Source: Gammaproteobacteria bacterium
Lineage (GTDB): Bacteria; Pseudomonadota; Gammaproteobacteria; Pseudomonadales; Pseudohongiellaceae
Assembly: GCA_026710425.1 (NCBI GenBank)
Contig: JAPORB010000226.1
Span: 1 to 34,777 of the forward strand
Direction: 5' to 3'
Length of the DNA stretch: 34,777 nt
This document shows positions 1 to 8,219 of the stretch, piece by piece; position 1 is the stretch's first letter; each line of letters starts with the position of its first letter. Made by a program: the position numbers and the translations under genes. The notes under the pieces are model-generated. The model was not told the DNA's origin and did not search any database. It saw only the letters and a list, made by a program, of their open reading frames with translations.

Positions 1-132
1 AGTTCGCCGAAACCCCTTGATATTAATAACTCTGGAGACCACCGGGAATTGCTGAAGGTTATAAGAAAAGCTTGGACTGACTGTTCTGATGATTTAGACT
101 TAATTTGCTATAAGTTTTCCCTGCACTCTTGA
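1..132 (+). CDS. possible C-terminal end of an upstream gene (partial)
   Basis: Frame 1 is open from the first base of the window to a TGA at 130-132, about 43 codons, while the other two forward frames hit stops early. The encoded tail is polar and has no motif I recognise. It ends 16 bases before the next start codon, which would place the next gene's promoter inside it. Chance openness over 130 bases is quite possible, so this is only a candidate. Confidence 0.22.
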   Translation, partial: SSPKPLDINNSGDHRELLKVIRKAWTDCSDDLDLICYKFSLHS

Positions 133-148
133 TTAACTGGAGACTATA

Positions 149-547
149 ATGAAAATATTGAAAGTATTACCAAAACTGCTGGCCGGGGTCGTGGCAACGA
201 TTCTTTTCATGCAATCCGCCTTGGCACAGGATGATGCAGCCATGGCTGCGATGAAGCAAGTCGCTGATATCGTGTCATCGCTGAACCATTTTCCTACAGA
301 TGAGGACAAAGCAGTTTTGTCTGAAATTTCCGGTAATGAAGGCATGCCGGAAGGCCTTCGCAATATTGCGGATACCATAGCCAATATAAGCCATGCGGCC
401 ACTGACGAAGGTAAGGCGCAAATGGCTGAAATCCAGGCAAACCCTGATGCTCCAGAGGCTGCCAAGGCCCTAGCGGGCATTATTGCTAGCTTCAATCACA
501 TGGCCAGTGATGACGACAAGGCCACCTTGATGGAAATGTTTCCCTAG
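149..547 (+). CDS. small secreted protein with three 35-residue repeats
   Basis: The 132-residue product starts with a clear Sec signal peptide: a lysine-rich N-terminus, then a hydrophobic run, with likely cleavage after ALA at residue 26. The mature part is almost entirely three imperfect copies of one unit, beginning near residues 38, 73 and 108, an exact 35-residue period. Each copy has a hydrophobic stretch with Asn-His or Ser-His (SLNH, NISH, SFNH), then T/S-D-E/D-x-K-A, then a hydrophobic stretch ending in EI or EM. The pattern suggests repeated helical hairpins rich in acidic residues. I recognise no family and assign no function. A GGAG ribosome-binding site lies about 9 bases before the ATG and a strong terminator follows, so the gene is probably monocistronic. 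It acts in the periplasm or outside the cell (inferred from the signal peptide). Confidence 0.8.
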   Translation: MKILKVLPKLLAGVVATILFMQSALAQDDAAMAAMKQVADIVSSLNHFPTDEDKAVLSEISGNEGMPEGLRNIADTIANISHAATDEGKAQMAEIQANPDAPEAAKALAGIIASFNHMASDDDKATLMEMFP

Positions 548-608
548 TTTCGGAACCGACAGCGACATTCAGGTTCTTCTAAACCGTTGAATCTGATTAA
601 CAAGGCAG

Positions 609-640
609 AAGCCGGAGGGAAGTAATTCCTCTGGCTTTTT
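609..640 (+). terminator. rho-independent terminator after the repeat protein gene
   Basis: The arm AGCCGGAGGGAA (610-621) pairs with TTCCTCTGGCT (626-636) around a GTAA loop, with one bulged base and one G-T pair. The stem is followed directly by a T run to 640. The hairpin sits about 60 bases after the stop codon at 547. Confidence 0.8.
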
Positions 641-1006
641 CTGCTTGTTCGTTTTGGCGTCTCATCGGGAGGGTTGGTGCTATTGGAAAATTTCGCTTGA
701 ATCGTCTCGGTGAAACTTCCTGTGCTACCCGGTTTGCTCCATATTTTTGGCCACTCATCACTTTCAGTATCCTTGCTGAATGACCACCGTGGTAGCATAG
801 GGGATAGCCGATGGCGAGGGTTAGAACCGGCTGAAGAGATTTCGCCAGCGACTGATGACCAGGCTGTCGCATTAGTAGCAGACCAAGGTCAATCCACATC
901 ACAAGGTACTCCGTAATTATTCACAGGAGAGAGCCTTCGTGACAATCAGTCCGATGAGATTTCAACCTGTTTACTCTGTCCACTGGTTAAATCTCTGGAA
1001 CATTCC
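641..1006. other. 366-base interval without a supported gene
   Basis: Short open frames exist on both strands (for example 710-916 on plus) but none has a recognisable protein pattern or a convincing ribosome-binding site. The segment presumably holds the promoter of the cyclophilin-like gene, but I could not pick out a confident -35/-10 pair. Confidence 0.5.
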
Positions 1007-1981
1007 ATGGCACAATCAGGCGCAACAATCTGGAACCTTTTTTGTTCTATTATCTGTGCAGCATTCTTACTTGCTCTGACAATCTCAAAGGTCAGTGCTG
1101 GCAGCCTGGTTATGGTTCAGACTTCCCTGGGCAATTTTTATCTGGAGCTGGATCACCGTGCAGCACCCAAAACAGTCAGACATTTCCTCGACTATGTGCG
1201 CGCCGGGGTCTACAACAATTCCTATATTCATGCGGCCATAGGCGGTTCGATCATTCGCGGCGGCAAATACCGTTACAATAACTGCAATGTTGGCCCCGAG
1301 ATCATTGCCACCAAGCCGCCGATTGCGCTTGAAAATACGGGTCTCAGTAGTGTTTCTGGTGCCATCGCCATGCGCCGGATTTCCGAGGAAGATAACGAAC
1401 GGGTCGGCAGTGCATGGTTCATCACTCTCGGAAAAGTTAGTGATAATCATGCCCTCAATGGCAACAGCGCCGTGTTCGGTCGGGTCATCGGTACGGGATT
1501 GGACACGGTCAGGACGATTGCTAATGCACCCGGTGTTCGCCTGACCTCAATTCATACTGCGCCGACCTCTAACTACTTTGGTGGCGAACAGGTGAATTGC
1601 CAGCACTTTTCCCGAGACCACCTAGTGCAGGTGCGGATGGTCATCGTGAGTGAGGATGAAGATTATCCAAGCGCAGACTATAACTCGCTGAATGAACGTC
1701 TGGCAGTTAACCTGGACCTGGGCGACAGTGGATTCAAAACTCTACAATTTTCGGTCGATAACGGGGATGATGGCACGACAATTAGGGCATTACAGGACAC
1801 CACCATAGTCTTGTCTGCCCCTGTGCCAAACATGGCCAGTTACAATGCTTTGGCAGGAGATCTGAGGCTGCCAGTTGTTGCTGTGGACGGCAATACACTG
1901 TTTCAAAACCTGCATTTTACCTTGGTCGATGGAGAAAAGCTGGTTTTTAGACTCATCTCGTCTGAACCTTTTGTCCCATAA
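1007..1981 (+). CDS. exported cyclophilin-fold protein, atypical active site
   Basis: The 324-residue product has a signal peptide ending near residue 31 and a cyclophilin-type peptidyl-prolyl isomerase domain at about 34-215. Family landmarks are visible: QTSLGNFYLELD (38-49), APKTVRHFLDYV (53-64), the GG of the catalytic strand (85-86), SAWFITLGK (135-143) and AVFGRV (155-160). Key active-site positions are changed. The Arg of the usual FHR is Ala76, the Phe of PGFMIQGG is Ser81 with Gln replaced by Arg84, and the histidine of LDGKH is Ser154. Isomerase activity is therefore doubtful, and a binding or chaperone role in the periplasm is as likely. Residues 225-324 form an extra beta-rich tail that ordinary bacterial cyclophilins of about 170-190 residues lack. 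The ribosome-binding site is weak. The gene stands alone. Confidence 0.82.
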   Translation: MAQSGATIWNLFCSIICAAFLLALTISKVSAGSLVMVQTSLGNFYLELDHRAAPKTVRHFLDYVRAGVYNNSYIHAAIGGSIIRGGKYRYNNCNVGPEIIATKPPIALENTGLSSVSGAIAMRRISEEDNERVGSAWFITLGKVSDNHALNGNSAVFGRVIGTGLDTVRTIANAPGVRLTSIHTAPTSNYFGGEQVNCQHFSRDHLVQVRMVIVSEDEDYPSADYNSLNERLAVNLDLGDSGFKTLQFSVDNGDDGTTIRALQDTTIVLSAPVPNMASYNALAGDLRLPVVAVDGNTLFQNLHFTLVDGEKLVFRLISSEPFVP

Positions 1982-2141
1982 TCCTTGACATGGTTTAACG
2001 GATCCGAAAATGTAAGCCAAGGCTTAATAGTTTTTGCAAGCGGCGGCAAGTCTGTCAAGGTTATATTGAACAACGAGTTGATTAATCAGAGATATGTATT
2101 GGGAGTTTTGCCCAGGGCAGGGTGTTTCAGAAAATAATAGG

Positions 2142-2147
2142 TATAAT
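2142..2147 (+). promoter_or_regulatory. candidate -10 box for the 2225-4517 unit
   Basis: A perfect TATAAT lies about 78 bases before the start at 2225, in the gap after the cyclophilin-like gene. I see no good TTGACA-like -35 at 16-18 bases, so this would be a weak or activator-dependent sigma-70 promoter. A short palindrome, TAAGCC-AA-GGCTTA, followed by a T run lies just upstream (about 2013-2036) and might end transcription of the previous gene. Confidence 0.35.
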
Positions 2148-2224
2148 GCAATAGCAGAGTAGGGAAAAAGTCTGCAATTCACTGGCTACATTATTAGATA
2201 TGCAAGAGTTAAGAAGGAGAGCGT

Positions 2225-3136
2225 ATGCGGCTCACAATGTCAGTCCCATTGATTATCCGATTGTTACCTCGGCAACTTGTAAGCCTGATGCTGTTAACAT
2301 TCCTGTCTGTTGTGGCGATGGCCCAGGGTATCCCACTGCCAGTCGAACTGTTGCCGTTGGGCAAAGACCTAGGCATGCGTGCTGGGCAGACTGTGACTCC
2401 CGCTTTCGAAGGCTGGTATGAGAACGAGGAGGGTGAAATAGAGCTTTCTTTCGGATTTTATAACCGCAACAGCGAGGAAGTGCTGGAGATTCCTGTCGGC
2501 CCCGCAAATCGTATCATCGGTGCTCCCAATGATGATGCTGACCAAGGGCAACCAACTCGCTTCGAAACCGGTCGCCACTGGGGTGTCTTTACTGTGACCG
2601 TCCCCACAGGATATGAACGGGAGGTAGTCTGGCATCTGGAAAACCGCGGCAAGACTTTTGAGATACCCGCCAATTTCCATACGGATTATGTGATTGACGC
2701 CATCGTGGGTGATGCAAATGGCAATTTCCCGCCAAAAATCCGCTTTTCCGAAGCAGGGCCCAACGGCCATGGACCTGCCGGGATTATCACAGGAACAGTT
2801 GAGGCCCGGGTTGGAAAGCCAGTCAATCTGCAAGCTTGGGTCAGTGATGACGGCAAGGTCAGTGGCATCGTTGCCATGCTGGTTGCCCGAAGTGGTACCA
2901 CTCCCCCGGTGGATTTGCACTGGTTCAAGCATCAGGGGCCTGGCGATGTTGAGTTTTCACAAGTTGAAAGTAGGATCCCGGCGGCGGGAGGAGAGGTTGC
3001 CACCCAGGCCACCTTCGGTGAGGTCGGTAGCTACCTTGTCAGGGCCCGCATCACCGATATGGCTGGTCCTGAAGTTGCTGGTCATTCACAGTGTTGCTGG
3101 ACCAACGGGTTTATCAGAGTCGAGGTCAGCCAGTGA
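2225..3136 (+). CDS. secreted beta-rich protein, partner of the following cytochrome
   Basis: The 303-residue product starts after a strong AAGGAG ribosome-binding site. A signal peptide follows (hydrophobic core about residues 8-31, cleavage near AMA-QG at 33). The mature protein is rich in alternating hydrophobic and polar stretches typical of immunoglobulin-like beta sandwiches. It also has an adjacent cysteine pair near the C-terminus (QCCWTNGF). I recognise no named domain. It lies 55 bases upstream of the cytochrome/PHM-like gene on the same strand with no terminator between, so the two are likely co-transcribed and the proteins may work together in the periplasm. That link is inferred from gene order. 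Function unknown. Confidence 0.8.
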   Translation: MRLTMSVPLIIRLLPRQLVSLMLLTFLSVVAMAQGIPLPVELLPLGKDLGMRAGQTVTPAFEGWYENEEGEIELSFGFYNRNSEEVLEIPVGPANRIIGAPNDDADQGQPTRFETGRHWGVFTVTVPTGYEREVVWHLENRGKTFEIPANFHTDYVIDAIVGDANGNFPPKIRFSEAGPNGHGPAGIITGTVEARVGKPVNLQAWVSDDGKVSGIVAMLVARSGTTPPVDLHWFKHQGPGDVEFSQVESRIPAAGGEVATQATFGEVGSYLVRARITDMAGPEVAGHSQCCWTNGFIRVEVSQ

Positions 3137-3191
3137 GTGGTGGAAGCATCTGAATGTCAAAAATAATGAAGCAGCCTCTAGGAGAGGAAAC

Positions 3192-4517
3192 ATGAAAATA
3201 GCAATGTTCAGCACAACAATAACAGGGCTGACCGGACGCTTGCTGGTTGCCCTTGCAGCCTGTACTCCGGTATTGGCGATCGGCACAGAAGAGGTGACAT
3301 GGGCTTCTGATATTGCCCCAATTTTTCAGGAGAAATGTCAGGAATGTCACCGACCCGACTCTATTGCGCCGATGTCCCTGCTGACCTATGAGCAGGCCAA
3401 GATGTATGCACCAGTGATTCGTTTTCGGGTGGAAAACCGGGTCATGCCACCTTGGCATGTGAACCCCGAAATAGGAATCCAGGATTTTACTAACGAACGG
3501 GGTCTGGATGAGACGCAACGGCAGAAGATTTTAGCCTGGGTCGACCAAGGTGCACCGTTAGGTGATCCCGAGCTCACACCAGAATCCCGAGAGTTTAATG
3601 ATGCGCTAGTCTGGCGGTTGGAAGATCAGATGGGCGCAGCTCCCGACCTGGTCGTGGCATCGGAACCCTTTGACCTAGCAGCTGTAACCCAAGACAAGTG
3701 GTTTCGTCCATCAACCCCTACCGGGCTGAAAGAAGAGAGATGGGTCAAGGCGATTGAGATTCGCCCGGTAAACCCCCAAAGTCGTCAGGTGGTGCATCAC
3801 GCATTGGCTTTTCTGGTTCAGCAGGAGGACAATAAACGCGGCCTGCCGCAAGACGTGGATATACCGGTGGGTCCAAATCTGTTCATGGAGTGGGCGGTAG
3901 GCAAGGCGGGTCAGATTTTTCGTCCCGATACTGGCAAGTTGATGATGCCGGAGTCCCAGATCATGTGGGAAGTGCATTTGCATGCCAATGGAGAACGGGT
4001 ACCGGATGCACAGGTCGAACTGGGAGTCTGGTTTCACGATGAACCACCCAGCCATCGAACCATATTGAGTATGCTGGATGCGCGCGGCCCCAACAGTCTT
4101 GACATTCCGCCTAATGAAATTGCAGTTACTCGGGGCACCTTTGTGCTTGCAGCACCGGCCCGCATAGAAAATTTCCAGCCTCACATGCATATGCGTGGCA
4201 AAGCAATGTCCATGGAAGCTTTCTATCCCAATGGTGAGCGCGAGGTTCTTTCCTTTGTCGACAACTTCCAATGGAACTGGCAAATCAACTATATCTATGA
4301 CGAGGATTCGGCACCCATCGTACCCAAGGGCACCATGTTGGTGACTACCGCTTGGCACGATAATACGGTGAATAATCCCAACAATCCTGACCCCGATCAG
4401 TGGGTGGGTTGGGGTGATAGAACTGTAGACGAGATGGCCCATAACTGGGTGGATGTCACTTATCTCGGGCAGGAAGAATACGAGCGGCTGATAGCGGAGC
4501 GTAGCACCTCAAACTGA
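3192..4517 (+). CDS. c-type cytochrome fused to a copper monooxygenase (PHM)-like module
   Basis: I chose the ATG at 3192 because AGGAGAGG precedes it and a signal peptide follows (residues about 5-30). Upstream in-frame codons overlap the previous gene. The 441-residue product has one heme c site, CQECH (49-53), with Met85 in a VMPPWH segment as a possible sixth ligand. The C-terminal two thirds carry the copper-ligand pattern of peptidylglycine alpha-hydroxylating/dopamine beta monooxygenases: His-His at 202-203, HLH at 262-264, PHMHMRGK with His331 and His333, and a DEMAHNW segment whose Met415 matches the CuM methionine of PHM. Such enzymes hydroxylate C-H bonds with O2, and a fused heme could deliver electrons in place of ascorbate. 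That role is inferred; the substrate is unknown. The protein is probably periplasmic. Confidence 0.8.
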   Translation: MKIAMFSTTITGLTGRLLVALAACTPVLAIGTEEVTWASDIAPIFQEKCQECHRPDSIAPMSLLTYEQAKMYAPVIRFRVENRVMPPWHVNPEIGIQDFTNERGLDETQRQKILAWVDQGAPLGDPELTPESREFNDALVWRLEDQMGAAPDLVVASEPFDLAAVTQDKWFRPSTPTGLKEERWVKAIEIRPVNPQSRQVVHHALAFLVQQEDNKRGLPQDVDIPVGPNLFMEWAVGKAGQIFRPDTGKLMMPESQIMWEVHLHANGERVPDAQVELGVWFHDEPPSHRTILSMLDARGPNSLDIPPNEIAVTRGTFVLAAPARIENFQPHMHMRGKAMSMEAFYPNGEREVLSFVDNFQWNWQINYIYDEDSAPIVPKGTMLVTTAWHDNTVNNPNNPDPDQWVGWGDRTVDEMAHNWVDVTYLGQEEYERLIAERSTSN

Positions 4518-4663
4518 ATCCATTTGGAAGAAATCTTGTTGGCAAGAAGTCGATCTGTCTCCTTTACTTTGAAGATATGTTGGCCATTGCTGACCCGAAA
4601 AAATTGCTAACGACTTTGGCTCATAATGCAATCGGAAATGCGTGGATTTAACAATTCCCAACC

Positions 4664-4695
4664 GACTCTCACTCAGAAACTTGAGAGTCCTTTTG
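4664..4695 (+). terminator. probable terminator after the cytochrome gene
   Basis: GACTCTCA (4664-4671) and TGAGAGTC (4682-4689) are perfect 8-bp complementary arms around a 10-base loop. CTTTTGTT follows on the plus strand. The T run is short, so strength is moderate. It lies between the stop at 4517 and the converging minus-strand operon that ends at 4817. Confidence 0.55.
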
Positions 4696-4816
4696 TTCGG
4701 TTGCTTTCCAGCTTGACTCGGGAGTCCCATGACCATGTCCCTAGCATCCAGCCGCCGTTTGCCGCCTTCTATTAAATCGAATAAGGAATGTCTTGATTTG
4801 ATGAAGCTTATCTGAC

Positions 4817-5905
4817 TCAAAGGGCCTTAGCCCCGTCTGCCAGTGTAACCTTCGGTGGTGTGGTTCCGGCAACCCATCGCATAGTCACCCGTCCACAAGA
4901 AAATATCGAAGGGCAGAAATTCGACTTAGTAGCCTTAATTTGTTTAATTGTTTCTCGGTCATAACGCTTCTTTGTTGGCAGATACTTGGTACTGGTGATG
5001 TAACAATTATTTGTATGGCTTTTTATTCGGGTCACGTCAGAATCTTGCGGAAGAGTATTTCCTCCCTTTCTCCATGGTGTAACTATCGCCCACGGGTGTT
5101 TATCAACCATCTGCTTCCAGACTTCCTTGTTATAAGCGTTATATGATCCATGGTGTGGGATCTTGAACACATGAGAAAGTGGTTGTCGACCTCGTCTGTT
5201 CATAACGACAGCATTCCAGCCCTTTTGGGAGTCTGACACCTGTTCCAAGTCTGCTCCGAACAACACACCTTGATTTCCAATTGTCAAAAGCATTGCTACT
5301 GAAAGGTGGTTGCGCGAGGGTTCGGAAATTCTGCCTTTAGGTAGCCCTTTACTTTTTATGGAGAAATCACCAATACGCTGTATAAAATCTGCAAACTGTT
5401 TACCTGAAGGAGATAATGCTCGCAATTCTACGCGTAAACCATGAGACAACTCACCCTGTCCATAATCAAAGATTAGCGTATCTTCGCTAAGAAGCTTTGG
5501 TTGACGCCCAGATTCATTCAAGTTCTTCAGACACTGAAGTAGTTCAGTTCCTCCTCTATCAAGGACTTGCACTGGTTGTATCTCATGTGCATAAAGGAAT
5601 GCAACGAACTCTTTTGACTGTAGTGCTGACCCGAAGGAAAGTTTTGCAGCTTTGCATGCACTTATTGTTTTCGCCAGTCCCTTTACATGATCATCATGCC
5701 AGTGGCTTGCACTGAAAGAGATCACATCCGAATCTATGGAAACATCCAATTTTCTCAAATAAGATATGGAGGCCGGTTCACGCCCATCATCATCCAGGCA
5801 TGAATCGATTATTGCCCATTTCCCAGAGCCAATATGAACAACTATGCATTCTCCATACCCAGGTCCAAATATGGTAACTTCGATCTCATTATTCCTCGGC
5901 TTCAT
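4817..5905 (-). CDS. metallo-beta-lactamase-fold hydrolase of the three-gene operon
   Basis: The 362-residue product is assigned to the MBL fold by SHWHDDH (metal ligands His68, His70, Asp72, His73), a preceding beta strand ending AIIDS, the GADLE segment with Asp219, and PHHGS at 251-254. The order and the NHLS segment resemble the MBL domain of ComEC/Rec2 competence proteins and related stand-alone hydrolases, which often act on nucleic acids or nucleotides. There is no signal peptide, so it should be cytoplasmic. The ATG at 5905 sits inside the last codons of the upstream gene (17-base overlap) and follows GGAGGGG by about 13 bases. A longer open frame to 6010 would overlap that gene by far more. 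Translation is probably coupled. Substrate unknown. Confidence 0.82.
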   Translation of the reverse strand: MKPRNNEIEVTIFGPGYGECIVVHIGSGKWAIIDSCLDDDGREPASISYLRKLDVSIDSDVISFSASHWHDDHVKGLAKTISACKAAKLSFGSALQSKEFVAFLYAHEIQPVQVLDRGGTELLQCLKNLNESGRQPKLLSEDTLIFDYGQGELSHGLRVELRALSPSGKQFADFIQRIGDFSIKSKGLPKGRISEPSRNHLSVAMLLTIGNQGVLFGADLEQVSDSQKGWNAVVMNRRGRQPLSHVFKIPHHGSYNAYNKEVWKQMVDKHPWAIVTPWRKGGNTLPQDSDVTRIKSHTNNCYITSTKYLPTKKRYDRETIKQIKATKSNFCPSIFSCGRVTMRWVAGTTPPKVTLADGAKAL

Positions 5906-6533
5906 TATCCCAATTGATCCCCTCCAGTACATTGCAGGCCTTTTCGTAGGCTCGTTTATAATCTTTCTTAGAATGGGAAGGGAGCCTACGGAAATGCAGT
6001 TCTGAGACATTTCGCACTTGACCAGTAGAGAGTCGCTCGCGTCCTATGACCCAGCGTATAATTGCGCCCTCCCTAAGCAACTCTTGATCAAATTCACTGA
6101 CATCATCTTTATGAAAGGTGGCTTGATCGACTGGCAGACCAGATTGTGAGCGTACATTCACCAGTCTTACTGAAAACTCGTCTTCAGACACGCTTTCAAC
6201 ATAACCTTCCCATTCCGAAGTAGGAGTTAAAGTTCTCTCTAGCTTAGCCTTTGCCCGCATTAAAACAAGGTCACCATTTGGTGGTACTATCTCTTTTGAA
6301 TCTATCCTTGCAACATTAGAACTGCCCTGCTTGCATTTATCTGGGAGATGTTGGGTTGAACCACTCATATCGGCGGGCATTTGTCCAGAAAAGCCTCTGG
6401 ATTGGAGCGCATTACGAATATTGCAGGCCGCCATTCTGAGTACATAATCATCGGACTTCTGCTTATTGCCGCTGGAATGCTGAACTCGATTTTGTTGATC
6501 TTTGAGAACAGAGCTATGTGTAACGGTACTCAT
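5889..6533 (-). CDS. uncharacterised protein, middle gene of the MBL operon
   Basis: The 214-residue product has a polar, low-complexity first half and a compact conserved-looking second half. The second half has EWEGYVESV (107-115), a run of beta strands, REGAIIRWVIGRER (154-167) and HFRRLP (180-185), then a short charged helix ending near Trp208. This looks like a small beta barrel followed by a helix. I recall unnamed proteins of this shape beside MBL-fold hydrolases but know no function. No signal peptide or membrane segment is present. Its ATG overlaps the stop of the preceding frame in an ATGA arrangement (6530-6533), and its own end overlaps the MBL start by 17 bases, so the three frames form one transcriptional and probably translationally coupled unit. 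Confidence 0.75.
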   Translation of the reverse strand: MSTVTHSSVLKDQQNRVQHSSGNKQKSDDYVLRMAACNIRNALQSRGFSGQMPADMSGSTQHLPDKCKQGSSNVARIDSKEIVPPNGDLVLMRAKAKLERTLTPTSEWEGYVESVSEDEFSVRLVNVRSQSGLPVDQATFHKDDVSEFDQELLREGAIIRWVIGRERLSTGQVRNVSELHFRRLPSHSKKDYKRAYEKACNVLEGINWDNEAEE

Positions 6534-7248
6534 TGTTGTTTCCCCAATTTTATCATAGCGTCAATGATTGATTCGGCCTCATTTATCGCATTGTCGAAAC
6601 GCTTCGACAGCAAACTCATTGCCTGTTCACTTCCATGTCCATAGGGAAGATCGATTAATGGATGATGGCAGTTGACTTGCATAAATACTCCTGCGTTGGA
6701 TGAGATCTTCGCAGATGGCTCAATATTGACATTGGTTTCCATGATTATTCCGTCCAACGAAGAACTACGTCGCATCGTCAGACTCTGAAGTCCGCCCGTA
6801 AGACCGGTGTCATTTTTTTCCATCCCTTGACCATATTCTCCCCATGGCTGAATTGGCGCAAGCAATCTTCTGAGCCGGATTCGCGAGGATTCGCTGGGTA
6901 GAGTAAAGTGAACCAAACGGTTTATGCCAAATGCAGTGATTGGAGTGTGAAACAGGTGTTCAGTGAATATTTTATTCGTGATATCGGCGAGAATCACCCA
7001 AGGAGCTACTTCGGTTTCGATTTGAAATTGATCTACCCGAATAAGGTAAGAGCGAGTATCAATCGAGAAATTGGCGATTTAACGAGAAGTGAACAGATTG
7101 CTATCAGATTGAACAGATTGCTATCAGATTGAACAGATTCTGGTTTTTCGATGCCTTTGGCTTCAAGCCATGAAGGATGGAAGATTGCAGGATTGAACTG
7201 CCCTAACAAGACGATTGAGCAAGATGACGATACTGGCTGGTTCTCCAT
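6530..7248 (-). pseudogene. broken first gene of the MBL operon (GINR-motif protein)
   Basis: Two minus-strand frames together encode one protein. The upstream frame starts at ATG 7248 (AGGACC about 9 bases before it) and contains GQFNPAIFHPSWLEAKGIE. The downstream frame contains TPITAFGINRLVHF, RLLAPIQPWGEY, LQSLTMRR, NIEPS, AGVFMQVNCHHPL and an amphipathic C-terminal helix. I recall a family of unnamed bacterial proteins of about 200-230 residues with exactly this order. The frames are separated by a 20-bp tandem duplication (7091-7139). Removing one unit brings them into the same phase and leaves a sensible protein length, but a TAA at 7081-7079 still interrupts it. Translation from the internal GTG at 6997 would give only 155 residues without the conserved N-terminus. 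The two downstream genes remain intact. Confidence 0.7.
7091..7139. repeat. 20-bp tandem duplication, 2.45 copies
   Basis: The unit gaacagattgctatcagatt occurs at 7091-7110 and 7111-7130 and is followed by the first nine bases of a third copy at 7131-7139, with no mismatch. Because 20 is not a multiple of three, gain or loss of one unit changes the reading frame of the overlapping minus-strand gene. Confidence 0.95.
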
Positions 7249-8219
7249 TTCGAAGGTCCTAGGTCTATATTGAACTGTGGGTGCTCTGATTGCAAATGGT
7301 GCGACAGGTTCCAACACTAACATTTGTGAAGCCGATTATTTCGATCATCTGACACCACCCGTAATTAGCGGGATGGCCCGGGTGCCCCAATGAGGTTTGT
7401 GGTTTGAAAAACTCGCTTGCAAAATTATTGGCGGAACCATCAAAGCTCATCAAAAGATCATACGAACTTATTTTGTGAGTTGCCTAATTATAAATTTCGT
7501 TGATTATACAACGCCATTTCAGGGATGCTGAAGGAAAGGAGGATCAAAAAATCGTATTCCTCTCAACTTGACTGATTATTTCGGACACTACGAGCGATTT
7601 TCAAACTGACATGAACCAAAGGATTCAGCGTCAGTTGCTCTGCCCGCTAAATTTCTTAAATGATTTCCGCTGGATTATTACACATTTTTACTAATATTGA
7701 GTGAGATGATTCCTTTACAAGTGGCAAAGCAGAAGAAGTAACCACCGATAGATATGTTCCCCCAAGACTTCACAGGGACTGTTTCTTTGCGATGCAAAAC
7801 TATGATGAAGAATCTAGCAAGCTATATAAGCGAACTAAACTTCACACCAAAGAACTAGAAAATATAATATGTTTATTATTCAATAACTTATAGTAATTCC
7901 TAGTGAGGTTGTATCTATCTGCACAAACCATATAAAAGTCAGGTATGTGAGATTAGTCAATGGAGGTCAAGATAGGTCAATTATATACTTCCTTGGCTCT
8001 CCATATGAAATTAACGTTGTAAGCGAGTCGGTGAGTACTATGAAGAAAGAGATCCAGGATTGCATCAGTGATCGCGGCCTCAACGATATAGTCATCCCAG
8101 CCCTTACATCACATTTAAACCTCAAAATCTTGATTTTGAGATTCCTCCAACTGTAAAGTTCAGTGATAATGGAGTCTTTGACAGTTTTCCCCACATACTT
8201 TCAGGACTAGTCGCTGTAG
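7249..8219. other. AT-rich interval without an intact gene
   Basis: No convincing gene is visible over about 970 bases. A 69-codon plus frame at 7947-8156 (containing YFLGSPYEINVVSES and ISDRGLNDIVIPAL) looks somewhat protein-like. A second frame from about 8120 to 8231 (containing FEIPPTVKFSDNGVFD) could be its frameshifted continuation. I recognise neither and regard them as possible decayed coding DNA. The minus-strand part near 7249-7400 should hold the promoter of the MBL operon, but I could not define it. Confidence 0.5.

Noticed and set aside
133..495. Long minus-strand open frame opposite the repeat protein gene
   Set aside because: The plus frame has a signal peptide, ribosome-binding site, periodic repeats and a terminator; the minus frame is its shadow.
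2694..3191. In-frame upstream extension of the cytochrome gene
   Set aside because: It overlaps the secreted protein gene, while the ATG at 3192 has a ribosome-binding site followed by a signal peptide.
5906..6010. In-frame upstream extension of the MBL-fold gene
   Set aside because: It would lie inside the upstream gene. The MBL fold starts naturally after the ATG at 5905, which overlaps the upstream stop by 17 bases.
7091..7139. CRISPR-like repeat
   Set aside because: The copies are directly adjacent with no spacers and the unit is only 20 bp; this is a tandem duplication.
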